Shown here one piece after another: positions 54,378 through 64,000 of a stretch of 64,000 nucleotides of DNA. The DNA lies in NCBI GenBank assembly GCA_918026815.1, contig CAKJVC010000006.1, positions 1,817,164 to 1,881,163 on the forward strand, in the 5' to 3' direction. A program made the translations under genes and the position numbers. Under the pieces are notes generated by a model. The model had not been told where the DNA came from. It saw nothing but the letters and a program-made list of their open reading frames with translations, and did not search any database. This stretch comes from Chalara sp. BL73 (Eukaryota > Ascomycota > Leotiomycetes > Helotiales). Within the stretch, counting starts at the first letter, position 1. Each line of letters begins with the position of its first letter.

Positions 54378-56285
54378 CTAACAGTTATCGTCGCTGTCGC
54401 TATCACAAGGTTCCCCTAGTTCAACAATTACATCTACTTTTTCCATTACTTGTATGCCCAATTCTTGATCAAGGCGTTGTGCCTCTTCTTCTTGTTCTTC
54501 ATCATCCAGCTCCAATTGTTCTTCTTCGTCGTCGACTTCCTCGTTGTCGACTTCCTCGTTGTCGACTTCTTGAAGCCAATCAAAAGCTCGTTGTCGACGT
54601 CCATTTGAAACTGGCTGACTTGTACAACTACGTCGATTATGACCCCAATCGAAGCAATTACTGCAACGCGTTTGCTTTTTGTTCCAGTTGCCTTTGCGTA
54701 TACGTCTAGTTCGTGGCCGACCTGCTCCTTTGCGTAAAACAGGTGGCTTGATTGAATTATCAGAAGAAAGGTTTTCGATCGATACTGGCAGTAATATATG
54801 GCGGTAAGTCTTTTTGTATTCTCTTGTAGTATACAAATCTTCAAAGTATTGAATTGAGTCGATTTGCAGCACTCTTGCAGCTGCAATAGCGTGAGAACAA
54901 GGCGATTGATACTCCCAGAAGTCTTGACAGTCGCACGACTTTTGATCTAAAATAACTACCCATTTTCGACCCGTATCAGGATCTTCAACTTGAGCAATAT
55001 TCTCATTTGTAGAGTATACTCGATATCGACGAGAAGCTTGAAAACGACTTCCAAATTTAGCCATAGGCACGTCAGCGAGTTGATCGGATTTGCTAGTTGT
55101 TGATCGCCTTTCGAACCATATTTTAGTCACTGAAAGGTATATACCATCTAGCATTTGAAGAAAAGGCATACGCCGATAGTCGTCCCAGCTAGAATTTAAG
55201 GATTCAACAATATTAGAAGTATCATGGCCAAATCGAGGATATTGTGAGTAAGCTCTAGTCCACAGCTTGTTGTCGATATTGCAAAGATAATCAAAAGCGT
55301 CAGTACTAACTTCTTTCAATTTCGCCATTTCATTTTCGTACAATTGCGGCGTTTTAGCTCTACACGCTTTCCAAAACAAAGGCCGTACTTTATTGCCATA
55401 TCTTTGCTGTAAATTGTCTGCAATATGCTGACAACAGTAAAGATGAATTGCTTGAGGATACTCTTCTTCGACTGCTTTTGCCATTCCTTTCTCACGATCA
55501 GAAATAAAAGTATGCTGCGCCAGCAAAGTAACAGGGAAAGCAAGCTTCAAGTAACGTAAAAACCAGCTCCACCAGTGATATTCTTCAATAGGTACTAATG
55601 CCCAGGCTAAAGGCGTTACCTTGTCGTTTGCATCGATTCCACAGCAAATCAATAATATCATACGATACCGAGACTTTGTATGAGTACCGTCGATAGCATA
55701 AAACTGGCGAAGGCGCTTTGTAGCCGATCGACAAGGAGCTGGAGCAAAAAACGCCGCTTGAAATACACCATTTGCTTGAGTTTCCAAAACAGCGTAATTA
55801 TTTGAATCTACAGCTTTGAACTTTTCGATATACGCCGGAAGCAAAGCAAACGATTGAGTTTCGTCACCATACATTTCTTCGAGAATAGCTTGTTTTACGC
55901 GGTAAGCCTGAAGATAAGGAATCTTGTTATAGTACTGAAGGCGCTCAATTGACTGGATTTGCTTTGGAGTGATTTTAGGATTATCAACAACCGCAGCACG
56001 ATAGTGAGGTATCATATACCCTAAACTATTCATATTCGATGCTCCGAAATGACTTGCAGGAGAGCAAGTATGAGGCTTTAAGTGAGTTATATGAACACCT
56101 TTCTTTTTAGAATCACTAGCTCTAATTCGGAACTTGCAAGATCGAAGCGTACAGCATACAATATCGAAGCGCGTTTTATCTGAATAGGCTGTTTTCCATG
56201 ATTCGGAAGCGCTTGAAACGTAGAATTTAATAGCTTCTTTTGCTGAAGATATATTAGGAAAAGTAAAGCCTATTTGAAGAGTCAT
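54378..56285 (-). CDS. MULE-3 transposase, intact
   Basis: 635 residues starting MTLQIGFTFPNISSAKEAIK (FAR1/WRKY-GCM1-type N-terminal finger with CCTLRSCKFRIRAS and HTC). MULE DDE core: QFYAIDGTHTKSRY (D199), HTFISDREKGMAKAV (D263), SNIVESLNSSW (E361), with the CCQH motif between. SWIM finger CDCQ...CSHA (451-465) and zinc knuckle CSNCFDWGHNRRSC (541-554), then an acidic VDNEE-repeat tail. No stop or frameshift across the gene. With matched ends and a perfect target duplication, this copy could be active. Confidence 0.96.
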   Translation of the reverse strand: MTLQIGFTFPNISSAKEAIKFYVSSASESWKTAYSDKTRFDIVCCTLRSCKFRIRASDSKKKGVHITHLKPHTCSPASHFGASNMNSLGYMIPHYRAAVVDNPKITPKQIQSIERLQYYNKIPYLQAYRVKQAILEEMYGDETQSFALLPAYIEKFKAVDSNNYAVLETQANGVFQAAFFAPAPCRSATKRLRQFYAIDGTHTKSRYRMILLICCGIDANDKVTPLAWALVPIEEYHWWSWFLRYLKLAFPVTLLAQHTFISDREKGMAKAVEEEYPQAIHLYCCQHIADNLQQRYGNKVRPLFWKACRAKTPQLYENEMAKLKEVSTDAFDYLCNIDNKLWTRAYSQYPRFGHDTSNIVESLNSSWDDYRRMPFLQMLDGIYLSVTKIWFERRSTTSKSDQLADVPMAKFGSRFQASRRYRVYSTNENIAQVEDPDTGRKWVVILDQKSCDCQDFWEYQSPCSHAIAAARVLQIDSIQYFEDLYTTREYKKTYRHILLPVSIENLSSDNSIKPPVLRKGAGRPRTRRIRKGNWNKKQTRCSNCFDWGHNRRSCTSQPVSNGRRQRAFDWLQEVDNEEVDNEEVDDEEEQLELDDEEQEEEAQRLDQELGIQVMEKVDVIVELGEPCDSDSDDNC

Positions 56286-56789
56286 ATTGATCGAAACAAC
56301 AAATAATCAAAATGTACAAAAAGTTAAAAATACGTGGGATTGTTTGAATTTAAAGCTTTGTGGGTCAGGTGCGTTAGTTAGTCTTGGCATGAAATAATGG
56401 TATTTCAGAAATATCTCAAATACCATCATTTTTTTGGTGTCTATCTGAAATACCATTATTTTTTTGGCCTCTATCTGAAATACCATTGTTTTAAAAAGGT
56501 GGTATGGCCAGATAGAGGTCAAATAAAAAGATGGTATTTCAGAAATATCGGCACTTTTTGATGGTATTTGAGATATTAACCGTAGTTTCAAATACTTTTC
56601 GAGAGCGTTCTCTTCCGAAGGGGTAAGGTATTGTTGGCTCTGGGCCTTCTCTTCTTTCGAGCGTCGGCCCTGTGCGCGATGATGGAGGGTAGAAAGAGGG
56701 ACGTTCTTATTTTTGGAAAGAGCCTCATACGTACGAGGCTCTTCCGGCAGTGGGCTCTCTGCAAGAGCCTCACTGGCGCGGTCCCTCAT

Positions 56790-57105
56790 GGTAACATTGG
56801 TGGGACGGTGGCAATGGAATCTGATTCATCCATATTGATGCATCACGAACGATTGAGGCGTCGAAGGTGCATACGTGGCTTCTGTAGAAGCTTCTAGAAT
56901 AACGACACACTTTACGGAACTCAGGACTATTACAAGTAAAAATAATTAGCATGGCTGTAAATATGAAATTGTGGCACGCTAAGTCTGTAAATATTTGGCG
57001 AGACACTTGGCGTTCCGCCCTTTATATTCCGGATAAACTCGGAACCTAAGTTTTTATGTGCTCTGAAGCTTTAAAGCTTAATAAAATATCTTCTTATTAT
57101 AAAGC
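56790..57105. other. 5' flank of pogo-C, no gene
   Basis: No open frame or terminal repeat recognised. Confidence 0.4.
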
Positions 57106-57479
57106 TGTAACAGCCAGAGCCGGTTATAGACGGATAGGAGCTCAAGGGCCGCAATCGGCATGCTCCACCTCTGAGCAGCCACAGGCGTACAGCTACAGCA
57201 GCCACAGGCATACAGCTACAGCAGGCATACAGCTACAGCAGCCACCGGCGTACAGCTACAGCAGGCATACAGCTACGGCAGCCACAGGCATACAGCTACA
57301 GCACCACTGGAAGGATATAAGGAACAGCTAGAGCTTTCAGGAGGAAAGCAAGCTTGAGTTTATCTGCTAGACTGACAAGCATACTTTTGATATCAATACA
57401 TCACTGTTTCTATGACATTGCAGTCACGTGTTCTTACCTGTTATATTGCAATCCCTTCTGTTGCCCTCTATTTGTTACA
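57106..57479 (+). repeat. solo LTR family B
   Basis: 374 bp, TGTAACAGCCAGAGCCGG to CTATTTGTTACA with internal minisatellite. Perfect duplication AAAGC at 57101-57105 and 57480-57484. Confidence 0.95.
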
Positions 57480-58423
57480 AAAGCTTCCGTTTTGAAGTCC
57501 CGAGAACTCAATCCAAGCTAACAGTCGTGATGTAGCAGGGGGGAACAGCGAAAGTGGTTATCGATGCCGTGGACGGGAACCTCGATGACATAACCAAGAC
57601 TGCGATAATTTTCTATTAAAGATTGATTCTGATTTAAGAAATAACTAAAGAACAATATTTAACTAACTATAAATCCAGATATGTGTGTGGAAGATATTTA
57701 GTACCCTAACGTCCGTCCCTGCGTGCTGAGACGCACCCTGTCACGAGACAAATCAATAGTTTAGCAATCATAACTTTTTTCTCAGCAAGTATACGAAGTT
57801 ATTGTTATAAAGTTACCTTCTTTAGTTATTTATCCTTTTAGGTCTACCTTAATAATAAGAAAAGGACTATATTTGATCATACTGTCGATCTTTCCAAGCA
57901 TGGCACTAATCGCCGCTTCGGCTGTTCCCCCCTGTTTAAACGCATCTATCAAAGTCTCTTTAAAATTCGGAGCACTTAGGGAAAGGTCCTAAAACAAAAG
58001 AATATGACTCCAAATTTCGAAGACGCTCAAAAAGGAAATGATGAAGTCCGAGAGTTACTCCGGGGGGAGGCAAAGGGGCATAAAACGCCACATTTTTTAG
58101 CATCAGATTTAGTACTAATTAGCGAGCATTAGTATAAATTAGCCTGATCAAAGAATACCGTAGAATTAAAGCCTCAGGCATGAAGACTTGGTTGTGGCTG
58201 AAGCTGAGGAAACTTCTCCTGAGGCTGGCGGGCGCAAACTTTCACATGATACCGGCCGCCCGAGCTGCACGAGGAAGATTTTTGCAAGTAGCATGTGATC
58301 ATGATAAAGGAGCACTGATCTTGATCAAGCCTCCGAGATTTGCAGATTTTCCCGTATACCTCATACCTCTATCAATAGGCCATTTCATGTGGGCATCAAA
58401 ATAGCTTGACTATCCAATCTAAT
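57480..58423. other. intergenic, no supported gene
   Basis: AT-rich. Contains the TAACGTCC...CACCCTGT segment (57706-57745) inverted relative to 49616-49657. Confidence 0.4.
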
Positions 58424-58698
58424 ATGTGCGAATATATCAAACACTCATTCTATCATACAAAGTGCAGGAAACCAGATGGCAGACACATCAATGAGGAGTA
58501 TAGCATAAAGGAATGCGATAAGGCAAAAGCTAATGGAACATACTGCCCTAAGATCGCAGCTGCCAATGACCAAACCGGCGGACAAGTCACATTTGGGTCT
58601 TCTAAACGGCGTGGCACTGTCCCATGTGTCCGCCTATTATTGAAGTAGCTGGCACTCCACGCTCTACTCCAAAATCCCAACTTAGACTAACTCCTTGA
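58424..58698 (+). pseudogene. small cysteine-rich protein, 1-base frameshift
   Basis: Starts MCEYIKHSFYHTKCRKPDGR and continues YSIKECDKAKANGTYCPKI and SKRRGT, typical of a family of short ascomycete Cys proteins of unknown function. The expected ending CPMCPP is present but one base out of frame (GGCACTGTCCC; one T appears missing), giving a premature end at 58648 in the first frame and 58698 in the second. No signal peptide. Could be a working gene if the base is an assembly error. Confidence 0.55.
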
Positions 58699-59466
58699 TA
58701 GTATTCCTGAGGTTCTGATCCAGCAAATCGTTGGAAGGGCAATGGCCAATGCAATACCAATGATTCGACAGTGTTCAAAATATGTTTCGTGTTTGACAGG
58801 AGAAAGTTTGGTTTTGGCTACTGTTTGAAATGAGTAGCAATATAGAGTCATAATGTCAGAGAACTTGGCGAGCAGCTCGTCGGGAACCTCCGTGGGGAAG
58901 TTAGCGAACGATGGAAGGATCATGTCTTCGTACTTGGCCGTAACGTTGAGATACCTCGTAAGTGCTGCAGTCACATCTGCGGAAGCCGGGCTCTGATATC
59001 CCGCCAGTACCTTCCCAGAAGCAAAGTCGATGTTTGAGGTATTCAACTTGGCGGACGCATTAGGAACGAGTGAGATGTTGAACCGGGCGAAAAAGTCCTT
59101 TGCACCGTTGTATTCAGTGTAGCTGTTGACGCCGTAGTCATACGGCTTTCCCGAGACTGGGTCCATATAAGTCTCGACATGACCGCCCTATAGATACTGT
59201 TATCTCTGGCAAGCAGACCGAGAATTGGGAAGGAAATATAGCTGACGATATACATACTAGATTAACTTATCCTGCTTCTCGATTATGATGATGCTCTTGT
59301 TGAAATCCTCTCGGAGTCTCACAGCAGCATGTGAGCCCGATGCTCCTCCACCAAGAATAGCCACATCTTTATAGATGATGCGAGGTGCTCGAATAGTAGC
59401 GATCGTAACTGAGACAAAAGAGAAGATGCAAGTGAGCTGTACAAAGAAAGACCTAATAAATGCCAT
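58687..59466 (-). pseudogene. secreted FAD-dependent oxidoreductase, truncated
   Basis: ATG at 59466 (MAFIRSFFVQLTCIFSFVSV), a signal peptide, then the Rossmann dinucleotide-binding motif VAILGGGASGSHAAVRLRED with IIIIEKQDKL closing it. After a likely intron (acceptor CTATAG) the frame resumes GGHVETYMDPVSGKPYDYGV, the flavin amine-oxidase-like family. The donor is not clean: the exon reads QDKL-ATCTAG, so a G-to-A donor change is possible. The homologous sequence stops near 58860 (AKFSDIM), about a third of the family length, and the rest to the stop at 58687 is unrelated. Non-functional remnant. Confidence 0.7.
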
Positions 59467-60373
59467 GATAATTGATGTATATTCCTTTTCAAACCCAACC
59501 AAATTGACGTAGTTGGCTTCCAGGTAGCAATTGTATGTGAAGTACTATTTCGCCAAGTAGAAACGATAGGAAGCTATGAATATTGGTGTGCCCAGAAGAT
59601 ACCCTCAATCGCAAAAATCCCGAGATTTAATATCTGGCGGCGGCATATATATTTTGAGAACCAAGTGGTGCACATTGTAGGCAATGAGTTTCGTCTTTGA
59701 CGTACAAGATATAATAATATTGATTGAAGCCTCCCCTGCGACCTTGTTGGGTAAAAAAGCCCCACCTTCTGCAACCTTACCGCTCTTCCCCAGTTGCTGC
59801 AACCCCTCCTCGAAGATCCTTGAGGCTAAAGAGGAATCACCCTCTCAGGTTAGGATCCGCTGACGGCTCGTACGGTAGTGGCTTATCAGCACAGTCAGCA
59901 CCCGCGCTTGACCTTTGTTGGTATATGAAAGTCCTTAGTCCGTATAAAACTAAAGAGCCCACTGCATGCCAAGTGACTAGCTACCCAAAGCATCTGAGTT
60001 AAGGAAGTAACTCTCCATATAAATGTATATGGAATGTACTCGTCGAGTAGGTTATATGATAGTTCGGAACAAAGGATACCCCAGTAATGGTCCAGCTGGC
60101 CAAGTCAAGCCTACTCAGGATATCCAACGAGTTACTGCGTGTGTGACTTTTGAGATGAAGGAGCAGCATTCGAGGATCGAGTCTACCACTCGCTGAACCT
60201 AACAAGCTAAGAAGAAGCTTTTGAGACTGTTAAAAGCAGCTACCTCGCGGTTCCTTGAATAAAAGTCGCCAGAGTCCTTCTATTGCTGCTAGGCTGATCA
60301 GCTTCGCATTTCTTTTTTCCCCTCTCATTCATATCAAGATAGCAATAATAACAACGATCAGGATACAAGAAGG
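59467..60373. other. intergenic, nothing recognised
   Basis: No gene or repeat supported. Confidence 0.4.
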
Positions 60374-62720
60374 CTAGATGATAGTAACAGTCCTCTGTTC
60401 CCATCCATCGTAGAATATACGTTCTGCACGGGTATTGATATTCAAGACGCCACAGCGCTCATACAGTTGAGTACCGTTCTCTATCTTAGCTTGAACAAGC
60501 AACAAACCATGCAAGTAGTAATGATCAGAACGTCCTAGGAGGAAGCATACGAGAGTCAGCTCTGTCCCTAAGTCTCTAATTCGTTCTCTCAAGCGCTCTG
60601 GATCATCGATGGAAGGGTAGACGAATTGATGAAGGTGCTTCGGCATGATCCCTTCAAGTCAAAGATCATGGATTTGGGCTCATTGCCATAAGGATGATAG
60701 CCAGAGCAGAGCGACACAGTTACGTCTCTACACGCCCCTTCGAGAGTCAATTTTGCCGACAGGAGCTGGCCCATCGTATCGGTAAACTTGGGCACGATGT
60801 CGGCGTCGGCCACTCTTTGGATCAGAGAACCGGTCAGGAAGGCGTCCGCGTTCTCCCATACCGGCGTGGTCCCGAAGAAGAAGGGCCCGCCGAGAATGCT
60901 CGTCTCGGGAGGGATGGATGCCCAGCTCCAAGACGGTGCGATATACTCGGCCAACGAAGATGTTGGGTTGGAAGGATCCTTGTGCGTTTGGATGTAGACG
61001 TTAGACCAGTAGTATTTTTCAAACCCCCAGGAGAGACCTCTGAATACGTCGTTCCGCCACAGGCCAGCTAGATAGGTATCTCCCGTCTCGAATGCATATC
61101 GTCGAGCCAGGCCCAGCATGGCAGGCAGAGCATCAGTGTTGTAGGTGAGTTTCCGGCGGCGGAATTCGGGGACGACCCTGTACCACTGCATGTATACGGA
61201 GTGTACGTGGCCCAGCAGCTCACCACGCGCCGAGTGCTGGTCCGCGAACGTCTTTTCCATCGGGGAGAGGTATTCGCTGTTGGTGGAACTGAGACGGCTC
61301 ACGTCGACGTTCCAGCCCTCGATATACTTGCCCGTGTAGCACTCCCATAGTAGCTGGTGCGCGTCGTAGAACACGGCGCGGCGGCTCAGGATCTGCTCTT
61401 GCAGCGCCCAGGCACGGTATCGCAGAGGTGCGTATCCTTCGGAGGCACGGATCGAGCCCTGGGTCATGTACCGGTGAGGACCACTCCGCTGCAGCGAAAT
61501 CGTCCGGCTGCTCGAGGTCCCAGGTGATCCCGCCGGGGATATTACGTCAAAGTACGCATTGGTATCGTGTACTGTGTAATTGGTCTGATCATTCATGTGT
61601 CCGAGGAACCCGTTGTGGCTATCGGCTGCGCGTGAAGCGGCGATGGTGATCGTGGCGTGGCTGTATATATCTGCCATGGTGTTGGACTCGCGCGACCAGT
61701 CGGTCACACTATCTTGGATGATACAGAGAGAATCGATCCAAATATAACCAATTCCCAAGGCCCGAGCAATTTTTACAGCATCTCTGAAAGTTTTTGGGAG
61801 TTCTTGGATGGTAATTCCTTCCATGTGCTCTTTTGATTGGTAGTTGTGGTCGTTGTCGGTAATCTTTCTGGAAGGCCCCAGCAGTGACTTAGTGCAACAT
61901 AACGACTACTCTGCTGTATCTCCGATTTTTCTTGGAGCTGGATCGTATCCGGTCTGCCTGGAATGTTGATATCTAGAAGCCGAGTCGGAAGGAAAACTCC
62001 TGTTTGCTGAGCACAGTCTGGGTGGTTGTGTTCACAATCATGGAGTCGGCTCACGATATAATCCAGCGATTGAGTATCTTCCGTGTTCTGAAAACTCCTC
62101 CTACGTGTTATACCAATGTCCCATTTGTTTGTCAGATCTAGAATGCAATGAGTGAACGAAACATCTTGACTGCATCAGGAGAGGTATTTGCTCACCTGAG
62201 GTGAATATACAAAATATAGAGAGTTCCACAACTGTGTATCTCTTAGCATAGATCACGAAGGAGATCGGAATACATCCAAGACAGAATCTGTACCTCTGGG
62301 ATATATGCTGCTGAGATACCTCCTACTCGCGGGATCTAGAGATCGTGTTTGTTTTTCGTCTGTAGATAGGTCTATGGACAAGATAACACGATCACCTTCC
62401 ATCACTGACTCATAAGGCTTGACATGGAAGTTCCTGAATTCTCTCGTCAAATGGAGTGGCATTTCCGCACGCTCTTTATCGGGCAGGAAGTAATTGGGAG
62501 CGATGTTGCTATAGAAGAATCGGCAGCATCCGCAGCCATCCAAGCTCTCGGCGGACTTCCCCAAAGCATCGAGAGACGATTTGAAGAATACTGAAAAGTA
62601 AACAGATCCAGTCGTGGGATCCACATGGCCGCCACGGTCCGCCTCCTGTGGCCTCCACGTCGGACCAGGAAACAAGCGACTTTCCTCCTTAGTGATTCTG
62701 ATACAATCCTCACAAAACAT
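60374..62720 (-). pseudogene. HET-domain protein with two 1-base frameshifts
   Basis: ATG at 62720 (MFCEDCIRITKEESRLFPGP). An exon boundary between about 62253 and 62100 was not resolved. The HET domain starts RYVALSHCWGLPERLPTTTT, shifts frame at about 61820 (CAATCAAAAGAGCAC; one base missing), and continues MEGITIQELPKTFRDAVKIA, GYIWIDSLCIIQDSVTDW, MADIYSHATITIAASRA, and AWALQEQILSRRAVFYD. A second shift at about 60645 (AAGGGATCATG; one G missing) moves the conserved C-terminus (LVCFLLGRSDHYYLHGLLLV) to another frame ending 60374. Both lesions are next to short homopolymers. No RIP-type stop seen. Otherwise like the intact HET gene at 46.8 kb in class but not a close copy. Confidence 0.82.
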
Positions 62721-62977
62721 CTTGGTCGTTCTCGGAGATGTTGCAGACTTTCTTCAGGGAATAGAATGATGAGTTCGTGCATGGCACCTGTGGAAAAATA
62801 AGGTTGGCACTGCCTCAGCCATGGTTCTGCAGCCAGGCTGCAGCTTCTGGTAGGCCACGCGCTCGACATGCCAACCGATTTCTAGAACCTTCCAAATCAC
62901 GTGACTACAAGTGATGGTTGCACAACAGCTGCCTCTTGACGACTCCATTCACATCACTATCGCGATAGTGAGCTGGT
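62721..62977. other. gap between HET gene and pogo-D
   Basis: Too short for a gene; no terminal repeat found. Confidence 0.4.
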
Positions 62978-64000
62978 ATGGACAGAGCCAGTCAGGTATT
63001 GGCGCAAGGCGTACCGCCTGGCGTGCCTGAATCATACCGTGCTCTAGCAGATCATGGTAATGTCCCACACTCCACACTCCATCACCGTGCTCGCGGACGA
63101 CCCTCAAAGGAAGAGAAGGCCCAAGGCCAACAGTACCTTAGACCATACGAGGAAGAGGTTATCGTTAAGTATCTACTACAAATGTCTGACCTTGGATATC
63201 CGATACGAATGAAGTTTATCCCTGCATTAGCCTATAGTGTCACCCGCGATCGACCTACCACTGAAAGGCCACTCAAGGCTCCTGGTCGAAACTGGGCAAA
63301 GGCTCTAGAAAAACGCCATCCAATATTACTAAGCGAGGAGATTAAAGGCGTTAAACTGGAATCGTCACGAGAGAAACATTTATGGGAAAGTCGAATACTG
63401 ATTTGAGGTGATTAAAGAGGTATTACAAGATCCGACTGTCCTAGCCGAGAACGTGTATAACATGGACGAGACTGGAGTGATGCTATCTATGCCAAGCTCA
63501 GTCAAAGTCCTCGTAAGTAGGCATGATCTGCGAGATTATAGAGGTGCGCGAGTCAAGCGTACGACCGTAACTGCGATCGAATGTATTAGTGGTAATGGTA
63601 GGTATCTAAACCCGATGATTATCTGGCCAGCAAGTACCCATCGAAGTAACTGGACCACATTCCCTACCCCTGGATGGCAGTATGCGTACTCCGACTCCGG
63701 CTATACAGACTCTGAGATCAGTTTGGAGTGGCTTAAGCGTATTTTTGATCCCGAAACCAAAGAACAAGCTAACAAAAACCACGCGTCTTGATCTGCGACG
63801 GCTTTGGAACGCACGAGACCCTCGAAATCTTAGAGTTCTGTTTCGAGAACAATATTCTTTATGTCGTCTCCTTCTCATACCTCCACAAGCTCCAGCCTTG
63901 TGATGTAGCAGTGTTTGCTCCACTCAAGGCGGCGTATCGCGACCAGGTTGATCGACTCGAGCAAGGAGGTGTAAATACGATCGGCAAGGAGCACTTCACC
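62978..64000 (+). pseudogene. pogo-D transposase relic, leaves right edge
   Basis: Starts MDRASQVLAQGVPPGVPESY and closely follows pogo-C (HTH, then APGRNWAKALEKRHP, ENVYNMDETGVML, PMIIWPASTHRSNWTTFPTP). Frameshifts near 63404, 63775 and 63860 break it; for example VLICDGFGTHETLEI continues in a different frame and the region before KLQPCDV is altered. Damage is by indels rather than stop codons. The third catalytic Asp (QPCDV) is still encoded. The remainder lies outside the window. Confidence 0.88.

Larger units (their letters stand above)
53019..56582 (-). mobile_element. MULE-3 Mutator-like element, gene intact
   Basis: 3,564 bp from CGGTTAATATCTCAAATACC to its reverse complement. The perfect 9-bp duplication TAGTTTCAA lies at 53010-53018 and 56583-56591. 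Inverted repeats of roughly 100 bp are followed by repeated ATGGTAT...GAGATAT or TGAAATACCAT units at both ends, probably transposase sites. It interrupts pogo-C and carries nested LTRs at its left end. Confidence 0.95.
50926..56789 (-). pseudogene. pogo-C transposase relic, split by MULE-3 and two solo LTRs
   Basis: Segments 56789-56592, 53018-52577, 52352-52277 and 52037-50926 join into one frame when each insertion and one target duplication are removed. It starts MRDRASEALAESPLPEEPRT, then HTH with GKNWVQGFVKRHPALKSKRV, ENVYNMDETGVML (first Asp), VLICDGFGTHETLEI (second Asp) and SHKLQPCDVGVFAPLK (third Asp). A TAA at 51139 interrupts an EPEPEPEP tail that continues to a second stop at 50926. 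Same family as the copy at 62978-64000. Terminal repeats were not found. Little RIP is evident; the gene was killed by insertions. Confidence 0.9.

Overview
The window is nuclear DNA of a filamentous ascomycete (Pezizomycotina; genus not determinable by eye). The evidence is short 47-91 nt introns with GTRNGT donors and CTRAY branch sites, fungus-specific gene families (HET domain, NACHT-ankyrin NLR, HeLo, DUF7924-like, fungal bZIP), and transposon copies whose nonsense codons look like repeat-induced point mutation (RIP). I see no rRNA, tRNA or CRISPR.

Layout. 0-9 kb is an incompatibility/cell-death cluster: an NLR leaving the left edge with a possible amyloid motif at its N-terminus, a HET-NACHT-ankyrin gene with two in-frame stops, and a HeLo pore-former-like gene with a HET-s-type C-terminal motif (broken). 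9.7-23 kb is mostly host genes: a DUF7924/PD-(D/E)XK-like protein, an F-box protein, a small protein sharing a domain with a transposase, a GIY-YIG protein, a BTB protein and a small hypothetical, interrupted by an apparently intact pogo element (15.1-16.9 kb). 23.4-30.5 kb holds solo LTRs and a RIP-damaged Copia element. 30.9-33.4 kb is a five-exon bZIP regulator. 34.3-46.2 kb is nested transposons: a MULE fragment, then a pogo element into which a MULE inserted, into which a Copia element and a solo LTR inserted. 46.8-49.3 kb is an intact HET gene. 50.9-57.5 kb is a pogo relic split by an intact MULE that itself contains three layers of LTRs. 58.4-62.7 kb has three damaged host genes (Cys-rich small protein, FAD oxidoreductase, HET protein). 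A relative of the 51-kb pogo relic leaves the right edge.

How it works together. Two processes shape the window. One is allorecognition/programmed cell death (three HET or NLR genes, one HeLo gene and an NLR fragment, most of them broken). The other is transposon accumulation, checked by RIP-like C-to-T mutation and by LTR-LTR recombination, which leaves many solo LTRs with perfect 5-bp target duplications. Several host genes are broken by single-base indels at short homopolymers, which could be real pseudogenisation or assembly error.
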